Below are positions 53,529-64,000 of a stretch of 64,000 bases of DNA, piece by piece (the first letter of the stretch is position 1; every line of letters begins with the position of its first letter). This DNA comes from Oikopleura dioica (taxonomy: Eukaryota > Chordata > Appendicularia > Copelata > Oikopleuridae). The notes below the pieces were generated by a model, which searched no databases, was not told the DNA's origin, and saw nothing but the letters and a program-made list of their open reading frames with translations. Position numbers and translations under genes: made by a program. The stretch lies in assembly GCA_907165135.1 (NCBI GenBank), contig OU015566.1:2110501-2174500 (forward strand). Direction: 5' to 3'.

Positions 53529-56503
53529 ATGTCTTTCATCGCCGATAACTATTTCCAGGTAAGTGGGATGCGTTGATAAACCGCAAAAATATAAGAGAAT
53601 TGTGATGACTCACCCCAGCTCACTGATAAGTGCCTGGCTCCCGTCTCTGAGGAGAGAATCACGTAACTACAATAAACTAGGAGGATAAAAAGAGAGAAAT
53701 CAAGATCATTTTTAATTTCAAGTAGTTTTTATAGTTTTAATAGTTTTTGTGCCATAGTTTCTTGGAATTTCATCCCTTTCCCTTGCGAAACACTACTTAT
53801 TTGAATCATTGCTAGCTACGGCTGATTTCCTTGCGTTTCCTTGGTATTTTTGTTAAGTTCAAAATATCGGGAAACAGTAGTTCTAGAGATTACTACTAAA
53901 TGTTCAAACAACCCAATTTGTATGCAATTTACAATTATTAAATTTGTTGTTGAGCTGCAACAGGGTAATTTTATCGTTTAGGTCTTGGGAGATTTTACGG
54001 AGGAAGAGCTCACCTTCTTCGATTTTTATGGATGGTTTCCAACTCCACTCGAGTTGGAAATCCATTTGCAAGAGAGTTTTCCTGAGTTGCCAAGTATTGG
54101 CACAACCCCCATGGAGCCTGTGGAGTACAGTCGTGGAAAGAAGAAGAACCCTAAAGGACGCCCCACTGTCGCTGATGTACTAAAGGGAGTGGAAAGTATC
54201 AAGATACCCGGACACTCCTCATCCCAGAAGGGTCTTGCAACCATCAGACGACAGAGGAAATCCCAGCGCCTCTTACAACAATCCAAATCGACTGCCGAGT
54301 CCAAGCTCCACCAGAAAAGCCATGAGGATTTGACCGGAAAACCCAACTCTGAGGCAGACACGGACCTGCCTGCTGCTAACTCTGAGGTTGAGATGGAGGT
54401 CGACCAAAAGCAAGGTGAGTCCTTTCTTTACCGACTATACATGGTTGTTGGAAATCGTTAGTCAAGCCTAACCATTTTTAACCACTCTTTTCCTCGTAGC
54501 CGATTTGCCTTTGGAACCCCCCACCGAGCAGGAGATATCAATGGCTGAGGAGACAATCAATGTCTCCCCTTTCTCGAAGGACGAGGCGGAAGAGGGGATC
54601 GACTGTGGTACTGAGCCTGTACGCGCTTTAAAACACCCTGGAATCCCCTTATCTACTACGGAGGGCCATCCGTCGCTTATCTCAGCCGACGTATCATTAC
54701 TGGCTGATCAATCCGAGCAAAGTGAGAATTGGGAGGAGATTCCATCATGGGCTGAATCACTTTATCATGCCTCAGAACTCCTATATTATGTAAGTCTTAC
54801 CGGTCCTGTCGCTTTATAATATATATCTAGAACGGTAAAGTAGAGGCTGAAACCCAGTGCAACATACCTTTACTTCAGGTCTCCTAGTAAGAACAATACA
54901 CCGTTACTAGAAATTATATACTCATAATTCGGTAGTTATCATGATTTCTCATACATTCTTTAGTATCTCCTGGGCGCTACCAACCGCGCACTGCAACACG
55001 ACCCTCAGAAGCAGCGCAGTCTTTATCACTTCTGCGCTAGTCTCATCCCTAGTGTGCTTTCAATGTACGATCCTACCGATGAAGTGACTGCCCGTATATT
55101 ATTACGAAACGTCAAGACACACTTGGTCAATCTCGATGAAGGCACCCCTGCGGAATGGAGACACTTGACTTCAGAAGTCCTTGATTTCATCGCCGCGTTT
55201 CTCACCCGATTTCAAGAGCGAGTGTTTTATCAGCAAGAGGTTGAGGCAACGGTCGATAGTTACAATCGCCTATACAATAGGTAGGTCTTTGCCTAGGTTT
55301 GGAGGCATCTGCCTCCGCTGCCGGAGGCAACCTCATAGTATTTTAAGTTTTAATAATATTTACATTTAACATTTAAATGACACTCATTAAGCTTGAGTCC
55401 ACTGTGCAATGAGTCAGAGCAGGAGTTGTTGATGTCCAACTTCGAGAAAATCTTCACTAAAGCCCCGCTTGAGACTCACTTGAGCGAATCCCTTAGAAAT
55501 TTACTCTGCTATCTCCTACAGGTAACCTTAGTTAGAACTGCGAAAGTACATAAGTTAGAACCTCTGTAATACTTGACTCTTAGCAACTCTACAGCGTTGT
55601 TTCCTCCTCCATTATAACCCAGATGACTGATAAAATGCCACCGCTGCTCCAGACTTTTGCACTTGTCAATCAATTATTGGATTGTCGAAAGAAGCCAGTG
55701 CCAACCACAATAGATTGGACCACACTCCCTTACCATCTGGAGTACCGACGACAGTATCATACTTGGAAGTTACAAGAGGAGGGCGACTCTGAAGGTGTGT
55801 GAACAATCTTATTATAACTTAACTTAATCTTCCCATGTTGGGAGTATACTACATTTCTTAAGCTACATTTTTAATTTCCGGGCTTTTGTAATATGAAAAG
55901 TATTTTAATTTCAATCTTAATTTTATTCTTTTTTCCATATACATGTATTCAGGTTTCATAGATCCTATTTTTAGCGCCCTCTTGTATTTTATCCCGAGCC
56001 ACCGAGTGTAAAGTTGCCACGCTGCATTCCCTGGAAGTTTATGATCAACTCCGTCAAACCGTCAAGCAAACTCGCGCCGAGGCTCTCGAGAGGGAGAGGT
56101 TGCGCTTGCAGGAGGAAGAAAGGGCACGAGCACAAGCAGAACAGGCCGAGCGTGAAAGAATAGAACAGGCCCAGCGGGAAAGGGATCAGGAGATGAACCG
56201 TGTTATCCCAGGACCCGCTGAGTCCCAATCTCCTGCTCCGGCTCCGGGACATACTACAGAACGAATGGAATCAGACGACGACATAATAGACGTGGTCAAT
56301 ACTCCCGAACCCAGTCCTCAACCAGCTGGAGAAGACTCTAGGCCCTTCGCGCCCTCATCGCAAATGGATTTTGATGCAGGAAGATTTCACGAAGAGGGTA
56401 CCGGAAGTAATTACTCTCAAGCCGGAGCACCCATCGAGTGTTACCTATTAATTGTTCAAGGGGACCGCTCACAAGTTGTACGTCTACCAAATCCACGTAA
56501 GTG
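53529..56503 (+). CDS. Multi-exon protein of unknown function in a repeat-rich block
   Basis: Exons by phase: 53529-53561, about 53982-54414, about 54500-54789, about 54963-55280, about 55401-55520, about 55583-55795, about 56010-56503; roughly 630 residues, GT-AG introns with strong acceptors. Start MSFIADNYFQVLGDFTEEEL, then FFDFYGWFPTPLELEIHLQ, a basic AT-hook-like segment (SRGKKKNPKGRPTVADVL), acidic Ser/Pro-rich linker, a helical middle (NRALQHDPQKQRSLYHFCAS, FIAAFLTRFQERVFYQQEVE), a strong charged coiled coil (ERERLRLQEEERARAQAEQA) and a Pro/Ser-rich end (ESQSPAPAPGHT). No signal peptide or membrane segment. Codon use is less biased than in nearby genes. A host nuclear protein or a gene carried by a transposable element are both possible; no reverse transcriptase, integrase or transposase motif is seen. 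Confidence 0.6.
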
Positions 56504-56675
56504 AAAAAGCTAGCGAGCTTATCGCTCTATTGCGCTAACATTGTCGGAAATATGTTACACGACTCTTTAAGTGAAATACCCTGTAAATGATCTAGGTTAG
56601 CTTTCAGGCAAGTTTTAGTGAGTCGAAGATGGTTGGAGGCCGTTTGCGGCCTTTCCAACAATTCTTACGTTTACA

Positions 56676-57100
56676 GGCGCGTGGCAGTCTCACGGCCACG
56701 CAGAGCGATAAGATGAGTTAAACTCTATTTTATATCGGAAATTTTTGTATTTTTTGAAAATTCAATCGATTCTCTATCTGTAAGTATAATTTAAAGAAAA
56801 ATTCGCATGAAATTCTGGTCGGAAAAGCGTAAGAAAAAGTTCAGTCGGCGAAGAAAAGGGAAAGAATAATACAATTCGCTCGCCTTTTCCCTTTTTTCCA
56901 TTTTCTCAAATCTCAGCGCCGAGAATGACGTAACTTTGACCTCATTTTTCAACCCCTTAACGAATCGGAAAAATAAAAGAACAACATGTAGAAGAAAATG
57001 AAGACGATTCTCAATCTGTTTTTCCCTTTGGAAGTAGCTTTTTCGTCCCCTTTTCTCAGAATTCATCAAAAGGTGCGTGGACTTTAGACTGCCACGCGCC
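56676..57100. mobile_element. Inverted-repeat element with GGCGCGTGGCAGTC ends
   Basis: Starts GGCGCGTGGCAGTCT and ends AGACTGCCACGCGCC. About 425 bp, non-coding. Flanks CGTTTACA and CGTTAACG agree in 6 of 8 bases, so a hAT-like 8-bp duplication is possible but not proven. It lies just downstream of the 53529-56503 gene. Confidence 0.6.
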
Positions 57101-57200
57101 CGTTAACGCATTAGATCGGATGCCCAGCTAACGGGTTTACCAGTGACCAGACGTGAAAAAAAATCAATTTGATAAAAATTTTTGAAATTCATAATACTTC

Positions 57201-57750
57201 GGGTACGCGTCGTTTGCTACGGTTTGGGGGGTTTGCGTATATTTCTACGATGCGTATATTTCTAGGGTGCGTATATTTCTACGGTCAAAAATGAGTCATA
57301 GGGACCGTAGCAATCGACGCACAGTTTAGGGTGGGCAAAAAGCCGAGTCGGTTTTGTCGGTTATTAATAAAAGTAAAAGAATTTAAAGCTATCTAAGTCG
57401 GTCGGAACGAGTGTCAGGTCGGTTTTCCCTTACAAAAAGATGAATAAAAATCATACTTTGACAATGCTTATTGCACCAAGGCTTAAAATTATTTTCCTTC
57501 ATATTGTTTTCATTTTTGTAAGCGGAAACCGACCAGACACTCGTTTCGACCGACTTAGATCGCTTTAAATTCTTGTAATTTTATTAATAACCGACAAAGC
57601 CGACCCGGCTTTTTGCCCATCCTAAACTGTGCGTCGATTGCTACGGTCCCAGTGACTCATTTTTGACCGAAGAAATATACGCACCGTAGAAATATACGCA
57701 TCGTAGAAATATACGCAAACCCCCCAAACCGTAGCATACGACGCGCACCC
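57201..57750. mobile_element. 550-bp foldback MITE with 9-bp target duplication
   Basis: Begins GGGTACGCGTCGTTTGCTAC and ends GTAGCATACGACGCGCACCC. Arms of about 235 bp pair almost completely and each carries repeats of TGCGTATATTTCTA. Exact 9-bp direct repeats TAATACTTC flank it (57192-57200 and 57751-57759). Non-coding. Target size matches the larger foldback at 24730-27599, though the ends differ. Confidence 0.88.
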
Positions 57751-57759
57751 TAATACTTC

Positions 57760-58945
57760 TACCAATTTTTCGTTATTCCCTTACACTTTGCTCTCTTTCC
57801 AGGAAGAATTTACGATCAGTAACTCAAGCCTCTCTCCATTAGGTAAGTTTGTTCTGTCATTGTGCCCAGTGCCCGAATATGGGTCTTAACCCTAACCTTG
57901 AAAAAGAGCGAAAGAAGCGAACCAACATTTGGAATTTTGATTTCGGATGTTCCGCTTACAAATAACTTGCAGCGAAGAATTACAGATTTCCGTGACAACC
58001 TTTCAAAAGAATTTATCCCCCATTTTCCGATTATACCAGTGGTATAAACTCTTTCGTGTTTTCTAAGCTTTGTTCAATTTAATTTTAGACGCGATTTTAA
58101 TTGATTCGGCATTTTTTATAATTGTCAATTCCCTCTCTTATTGAACAATAGATGAATATGGTTCATCACGTTTTTAACAAGCATCGGTTAATTAAAGGAG
58201 TACGTTCGTTTTTTATTTAATTAACTCTGAGTGCGAAGGTGTACAAGTTTTTAGGCAAAACAACTACCTAAGTGGGACTTCAACAATTAGCGCAAAAACG
58301 AAACGTCGCCAGTTACGATGAACTCCTCAAGCAAACACCTTATCGCTAATGACAGGAAGTTTTATTTTATATTGACAGGGATGTCCATTGTGTTTTTCTT
58401 TGTTGTTCAGAGCGGATTTGGATCACCTTCTGGGCAGCGCCCGCAATTTGCTCTCCATAGCAACCTTGAAAAGTCTTTTCGACTTTTTGAGACTAATTTC
58501 TGATTACAACAAAGAGACCGATTTTCAGATTCAGAAGATATAAATAAAAAAAAGCAGACAACAAAAGTAATTAATTTTTTTTCATTTTAATAAATTTTTT
58601 TTTATTATTTTTTTATCAAAGTTCATCTCGAAAAAATCCGCTTTTGGTAATGTGTTTTTTGAAGGATCATCTTGATTTGCCATAGTTTTTCATTTTAATC
58701 CATTTCCAAACACTTGAGCATCCGTTATCAGATGCTTCTTTTACGCATTATTGACTCTGTCAAAGCAAGAAACTACTGACTAAATAATTACCTGTCAGAA
58801 GAAAGACAGAATCGAGAAAAACTTATTGCTTTCAGTTTTCCCATTCTCGCTTCGATGTCTTATTCCTGATTTTTACAGGAGATTTTTTAAGAGAAAGAGG
58901 AAAAAACTCAAAAAAGAAGGGAAGAAGAAACTAAAAAAAAGAAGG
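57760..58945. other. Gap with a doubtful exon
   Basis: Mostly AT-rich. A short open segment at about 57900-58047 (TFGILISDVPLTNNLQRR) looks coding-like and ends near a possible GT donor (GTATAA), but I cannot link it to other exons. A 61-codon frame at 58318 with a hydrophobic middle is also unsupported. The end of this stretch is the upstream region of the EF-hand gene. Confidence 0.3.
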
Positions 58946-61900
58946 ATGAGCCTGGTTTCCGCCCCACATCGGATCGGATCCCAAAGATCCGGAATTTCTA
59001 GCGCCGCCGGATCCGTCCGACTCCCCGTCATCCAACATCCTTCTGCCCGTCTCGCTGCGCCTGAAACAATCTCCATCGCTGGCCGGTCTTCCGCGCTCTC
59101 CCAATCCATCGCTCTCGATCAAGCCGATTCCGTCCTCCGAGCTCCCGCTTCGAACTTTTCCAAAGCAACTTCGAGAACAGCTGCTTCTTCTCGATTCACC
59201 AATGCAACTGGCAGTCGAGTTTCAAAGCCTGAAACAGTGGCGAGACTAGCTGTTGATGAAATTGAAGCGATTTTGAAGCAGAAATTGGCCGGCGCGGGCC
59301 ATCATCAGGTTGAAAATGGGGAAATACGGGTTAACAGGTTACTTTCAGTTAAAAACTGCATGGGCAAACAACGATCTTGACGGAAAAGGACTGATAAACC
59401 GCGATGTCTTCCGCATTGTCTTATCAAAATTTCTAAATCGCGACATATCTTCCCGTCATATCGAACTACTGCTTCAGGAACCGAATTTCAAATATTTACA
59501 GAAGAGATTTTTATTCTCAGCAATTTTCTGCTGATTTTTCTGAATTCGAAAAAGAGACTTCACTGCGCGCACCTGACGCAACTGCGATTCTCGGATGTTT
59601 ATTCCCACTTCAAATCGGAAAGCAAATCCACTGGGCTTCCACTTTGGCTTGACAAGGCGCCGACCAAGAATGTCCCTGGCGACGTTGTTACAGGAAATCC
59701 AGTCTTTAAATGTTTTTGCTTCATTTTGGCATTAAATTTTGAATATGACTTATGAAGACTATTGTAAGCTTCTCATGCTTGGTCGAAATTGAAGTCAAAT
59801 TGGGGAACATTGAAGGATCTTCTGCCCGTTGATTTTGTCGCTGGATGGGTGGTGAAAGATGAGTTCAGGTGAGATAATAGGAAATGGATTGAAAAGCCCC
59901 CGGGGCAAGCTTACTCTCACCCAAGGTGGAAACCGAAGTCATCACTAATGACTCATCACTGATGATGACTCATCATTGATGATAACTCATCATTGATGAT
60001 GACTCATCAGATCATCTATCATATTATTTATTCTAGAGAATTCTTGATCCGCCGATTCGATCTCCATTTCGACTCAAAGAAAGAATACTCCAAATTATGG
60101 AAACGAATCGATTTGAACGGATTCAACGCGGTCAAAGTAGAAGACATCACAAAGCGAATCGCGGGGCCAGTACGACCATTTTCTTCAGAAGAATCGAGAG
60201 CGAAGAGGAAGCCAAATAAGTTCAACGATATCACCGTTATTGAACGAAAATCAGCAGAAGCGGAAGATTCCCTCGCTGCGCCAAAAACAGCAGTTTCTGA
60301 AAGAAAAATGATCAAGGGCAATATCGAGCAATGGCTAAAATACAAGTTCCGCGAAGGCTTCAAAGACCTCCGGGATGCCTTCAAGCTTCATGATCGCTCG
60401 GACACGGGGAGAATCGGAAGGAAAAATTTCAGACGAGTTCTGGGAAAATATGGGCTTCATTTGAAAGATGATCATGCTCTGAATACGCTGCTCTCGAGAG
60501 TCGGGATTTTGGAGCCGGGAGATGTAAATTACAAGATGTTTTTGACGCGATTTCAGGATCGGTCGGATCAGGGAATGACCTACGAAGTCCTCAAGAGAAA
60601 GGAGAAGAAGATTCTTGAGCGGCCAGGAACTCCAGGATCGACTGTCACCCGAATCGAGTCGAAAATACTGTCGATGCTTCAATCCGACTACCTCTCTCTC
60701 GTCGCTGCTTTCCAGTAAAACCATCTTCTTGATATCAAAGATAATTTAAAATTATTAATTTTAAATCAAGCAAATTGGATCGCGAGAACAAGAATATCAT
60801 CGCCAAATCTGAGTTCCAAGCCCTCCTTGAATCCCGATTCGGCCTTGAAATGGACTCAGATGAGTTCAACAGGCTTTTGAAAAATGTCCCGTTGGATAAA
60901 AAGGGGAACATAAGATACCCAGAATTTCTTTCTCAATTTGATGCTGGAAGAGATAACAGGTTTTGTTTATCATGAATCATTTAAAAAAACTTTCTAAGGT
61001 CTCTTTTTGCACCGACAGAATATACGTCTGCTTCTAGAGCTCGCCCTGTCAAGAAAAGAAAGACTGAAGGTTTGTGTTTTTCTTCAAAAATATTCTTATT
61101 TATCAGATTTGAACAACTTAATCGAAGTCGCCCTGCAAGAAAGCGTCTCCAAAGTCGAAGAATATTTTCGCGAAGTCGACCAGCTCAACCATGGATGGCT
61201 AACTGTCGAAACGCTTTACCAACTGCTCCAAAAACTCGACCTCTCCCCGCCTATTTCGAGAGACGAATGTAGAAAGCTCTGGCCGCAGTTTCGGCTGAAT
61301 GCGAAGAACACGCTTGATTGGGATGAGTTTTTGAGGCATTACATGTATTCTCAAGAGTAAGGTGATTTCATCGAAAAAATGGGAAAATAAATTTAGGACC
61401 GCTGCTTTCCCAAATGCAAAAAGAGCACCGCCGAGAAAGGGAGATGATGATTTGAACAGAAGATCGAATAAATTGAACGGAGTTGTTTATTATCTCAAAA
61501 CAGAAATTCGAACAGGTAGTGTAGAACTAGCTTTCGATGCAAAAAATACTTGAAATTTTTAGCCGTGGAAATGAAATTTGACGAGTTTCAAGAAAAGTTC
61601 TTGTCAATGGATCCTTATCATACGGGTTTCATAACTGCAGAAGAATTCAGCGATATTCTGAAAGAAACATGCGATGAACTGGAAGATGTCGATGCCGAAG
61701 AAATTTGCAAAGCGTACGACACAAATCATGACGATAGAGTTAATTATATCGAGTTTTTGAAGCCGTTTGCGGATAGAAGAAGGATCATTAGAGGAGATGA
61801 TATTCATGTTTTGAAAAGTGTGAGTGAGGATTTTTTATGGCTAGAGAAAAAATGGTTTTTAGAGAGTAACTGCTTTCGGAGAAGAAAGTGACATTCTGAA

Positions 61901-62490
61901 GAAATTTATTGAACTCATTGTTGACAAGGTACACTCGATAAGAAATAATCAGCTGTTCTTTCTTGGTCGAGTCGTGTTATATCGATCTTCTGTTTTTTGC
62001 TATTTCATTTTGGGAATAGGACAGATTCGGGTCAAGAGCTCGCTTTTATGCCGAAAATTATAAATTTGGTTAATTTTTATCGATAAGGCCAGATTCTTGA
62101 CCGAAATCAACCGTTCAAATCGCCGTTAGATATCAGATCGCCAGATGATAACCTAAAAAAATCACTTTAGAAAATCGCTCACGCGACAGTAAGAAGAGAA
62201 TTCCGCAAGTGTGACTTGAAAAATAGCGGCAAAGTTCCGATCAGCGATATGAAAACAATCGTCAGACGCTTTGGAATTTCTTTTGGTAATAGTCACTTTA
62301 CCAAGCGCTATCTTTATGATTATTTTAGACTCTGATGATATTTATAAACTAGCAACGGTGCTAGACAGAAACGTAACTGGCTACATTCAATACTCGAATA
62401 TCATCACACTAGTCCAGAATAAAACGCCGAAGCCAAGTGAGTAACTCGTAAAAAATACAATCTGACGATTTGCAAGGCCCGATCTGCTGA
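58946..62490 (+). CDS. EFCAB6: Multi-EF-hand protein, EFCAB6-like
   Basis: EFCAB6 (DJBP) is a long ciliary/sperm protein of many degenerate EF-hands. Exons with good phase: 58946-59308, 59349-59477, several unresolved at 59478-59794, 59795-59868, 60037-60714, 60771-60959, 60999-61069, 61107-61356, 61397-61515, 61563-61819, about 61889-61928, 62171-62285, 62329-62436, 62477-62490; about 850 residues. N-terminal Ser/Ala-rich part with DEIEAILKQKLA as in EFCAB6. Pairs of EF-hands follow: NNDLDGKGLINRDVF, KLWKRIDLNGFNAVKVED, KLHDRSDTGRIGRKNF, DRENKNIIAKSEF, VDQLNHGWLTVETL, MDPYHTGFITAEEF, YDTNHDDRVNYIEF (the most canonical) and CDLKNSGKVPISDM. Most loops lack full Ca ligands. The start was taken at MSLVSAPHRIG; an in-frame Met 40 codons upstream begins a poly-Lys tract that is probably UTR. 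Confidence 0.8.
59937..60017. repeat. TGATGATGACTCATCA minisatellite
   Basis: Four to five tandem, nearly palindromic copies of a unit like ATGACTCATCATTGATG within an intron of the EF-hand gene. Each unit holds TGACTCA, an AP-1-like word. Confidence 0.8.
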
Positions 62491-63101
62491 GAAACCTGAT
62501 GCTGCTGCAATATTATTGAGTATTTGTACTGTATTGTTTATTGTTTTATACGATCTGAATAAAATTTTATTTTTCATAAATTTGAATCTTCTCAATATGC
62601 ATATTCTTCGATGTGCGTAGTCTTTTTGGGGGTTCAAATGAATTCGAAGAAAAGAATCGATCAACAAATCCTGATCAACAAAATCTTTGACCCGGTCCTT
62701 CATGCAGTCGATTCCAAAAATCGTTGTTGTCTTCACAACTCTCTTATTTTGAAAGCCTGGGAATAATAATAGATCAAATAAAAAAGGATGCGTTTACCAG
62801 AAGAGGAATTCATCGATGGATTATCTTTTCGACTAACTGGGTGGAAGACTGAAATTTCCGGTTGTTCACCAGATATGGGGACATCTGGTTCGTAGGACAC
62901 TTGTCTTCGGCTTCGTCGTTCATCTTGTTTGACTCTTTTTCTTTCCTTTTCTCGCATTTCTTCCTCTTCTTTCTGTTGGTTCCCGATCTCATTGATCAGC
63001 TCATCAACCCAAGGATCTAAAAAGGCTTGAAGGACTGAAGAAAGACAGAATGGACCTGGGTCAGTGTCTTCCTCAGCAGGAGTTCTTCTGAAAGCAGACA
63101 T
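62404..63101 (-). CDS. Unrecognised charged protein (218 aa), convergent with EFCAB6-like gene
   Basis: Minus-strand exons 63101-62798 and 62756-62404 joined by a 41-bp GT-AG intron. N-terminal half: MSAFRRTPAEEDTDPGPFCL, LQAFLDPWVDELINEIGNQ and a charged helix (QKEEEEMREKERKRVKQDER). Second exon: RVVKTTTIFGIDCMKDRVKD, QDLLIDSFLRIHLNPQKDY, then a basic end. No signal or membrane segment. The frame has no stop before 62404, so its last 30-40 codons overlap the EFCAB6-like exons antisense and run past an AATAAA on its own strand; the true end may be different. Start chosen at the first ATG; an upstream non-ATG extension is open. Family unknown. Confidence 0.55.
62558..62571. terminator. Palindromic bidirectional poly(A) signal
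   Basis: AATAAAATTTTATT is a perfect palindrome, so AATAAA is read on both strands. It sits about 70 nt after the EF-hand gene stop codon and could end that gene and the convergent minus-strand gene. Confidence 0.65.
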
Positions 63102-63582
63102 GGGTTTTACCGCTTGACGATTTGCCCTTGCGGTTTTTATGACCAGGGCTAAAAATGGGTTCAACGACAAAATTCGTCAAAAGAAAATTTTCCGATTGTC
63201 AGAATGAACCCTTTCCGTTTCCCATCATCATTCGAGGCATCTTTTCTTCTTCAAAAATAGGCGCCGATTCTCGTTTTTCTAGCTGCGTTAGTGACCAATA
63301 TTTTCCTTCTGTCGCGACCATCGTGCTTTCTTCAGGGTTTTTATGATGATGGATTTCTCTCGTAAATTCCGATCCTTGAAGTTTTCCGTTTTTTCGACAA
63401 AGCTTTTGCCTTAATTACGGGAAATTATTATATGTTTTTGGAGAGTATGGTTTCATCGTAAAAATAAGGACATAAAATCTGAAAAATGCGCTCAATCTTA
63501 ATAAGATAAAATATTGATTTATTTTCAAAATATCAATAATTGAAAATATGACTAAATTATAGTTCATGCTTTATTAGCAAAT
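63102..63582. other. Divergent intergenic region
   Basis: Between the minus-strand gene (start 63101) and the plus-strand gene at 63583. AT-rich; no clear TATA box or coding signal. A 63-codon frame at 63155 has no support. Confidence 0.4.
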
Positions 63583-64000
63583 TTGAAAATGAAAAAAATT
63601 CCTGTTACTTTCTGGTCAAATATAAATATTTGCACAGTATCGTGCAAAGAGACACCTCACGTGTATGAATTCAATTTTGAAATGGATGGTTTAAGATATG
63701 AAAGAGGAATCCAAAAAGAGCTTTTGGTTGATCCAAGAGATAGTACTTGGAAAAATACGTGTTCTGTTTGCGGGTAAGACTGATGTTTATCAAAATTAAT
63801 TCGTTGGAAATTCGTTAACGCTTTTTGTAGGCTGATCTCGAAGTTTTTGTTTTTGCATTACATTCCGAAATGGACTCAATCTATCCGACCGCAAGAGGAA
63901 TGTAAACGACGATTATGCGATAATTGTTTTCAAGAAGATAATAAATCTCGATGTCCTATGGAAAACTGTCTCGCCGTCATACAAAGAAGATCTAACGCAC
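63583..64000 (+). CDS. Partial zinc-finger (RING-like) protein, cut by window end
   Basis: First exon 63583-63774, then a GT-AG intron and a second exon from 63831 running off the window. N-terminal part: MKMKKIPVTFWSNINICTVS, FNFEMDGLRYERGIQ, without a signal peptide. Then paired Cys: NTCSVCGLI, EECKRRLCDNCFQEDNKSRC, PMENC. This C-x2-C, C-x4-C-x2-C, C-x4-C pattern resembles a RING or related zinc-binding fold of an E3 ligase, but the end is missing. The start could be the second Met two codons later. Confidence 0.55.

Noticed and set aside
58318-58503. 61-codon frame with a hydrophobic middle
   Set aside because: No splice context or upstream signal; low support.
1-64000. CRISPR arrays, bacterial operons, riboswitches, rRNA or tRNA genes
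   Set aside because: Spliced animal genes throughout; no evenly spaced direct repeats with unique spacers and no RNA gene fold recognised.

Overview
The window looks like a tunicate genome, most likely a larvacean such as Oikopleura dioica. Genes are packed on both strands, with tiny introns (often 40-60 bp), short intergenic gaps, several introns that only join in frame with GA/GC/GG donors, and animal orthologues such as HECW, NDRG, R1R2R3 Myb, troponin T and RPLP0. The species is inferred from architecture; I could not run a search. Nearly every gene is multi-exon, so the exon models below were assembled by hand from phase-compatible splice sites and protein-family anchors.

Layout. 1-6654: an edge fragment, then a HECW-type HECT ubiquitin ligase whose last intron holds a complete antisense gene for a small membrane protein. 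6901-10893: TMEM258 and NDRG. 12458-15865: a B-Myb-like R1R2R3 transcription factor. 16532-21173: an unrecognised small gene, a secreted Lys/Glu/Arg-rich protein, a secreted Thr/Ser-rich protein and a ZP-domain protein. 21312-29727 (minus): a type II membrane kelch-like gene split by a 2.87-kb foldback transposon, and a small type II membrane gene. 30058-33888: a short troponin T, ribosomal P0 and a carbohydrate sulfotransferase. 34051-35133: an inverted satellite. 35336-38131: a secreted animal heme peroxidase.

38637-52465 is a lineage-specific cluster of four paralogous secreted CUB + PAN-like proteins, each ending in an unrecognised domain with a furin-like RxxR site. Paralogues 1 and 2 are convergent mirror copies; paralogues 3 and 4 each carry a frameshift in this sequence. 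Interspersed are a stop-interrupted gene, a 61-residue secreted peptide, a small tail-anchored protein and a paralogue of the gene nested in HECW.

52535-57750 is repeat-rich and holds a multi-exon gene of unknown function plus two inverted-repeat elements. 58946-62490 is a multi-EF-hand gene resembling EFCAB6, convergent with an unrecognised minus-strand gene, and the right edge has the start of a zinc-finger/RING-like gene.

The strongest leads are the CUB-PAN family with its novel C-terminal domain, the transposon in the kelch gene whose terminal repeat supplies an in-frame splice donor, the non-canonical introns, the C2/PDZ-like/WW/HECT ligase and the shortened troponin T. Many introns carry short inverted-repeat elements.
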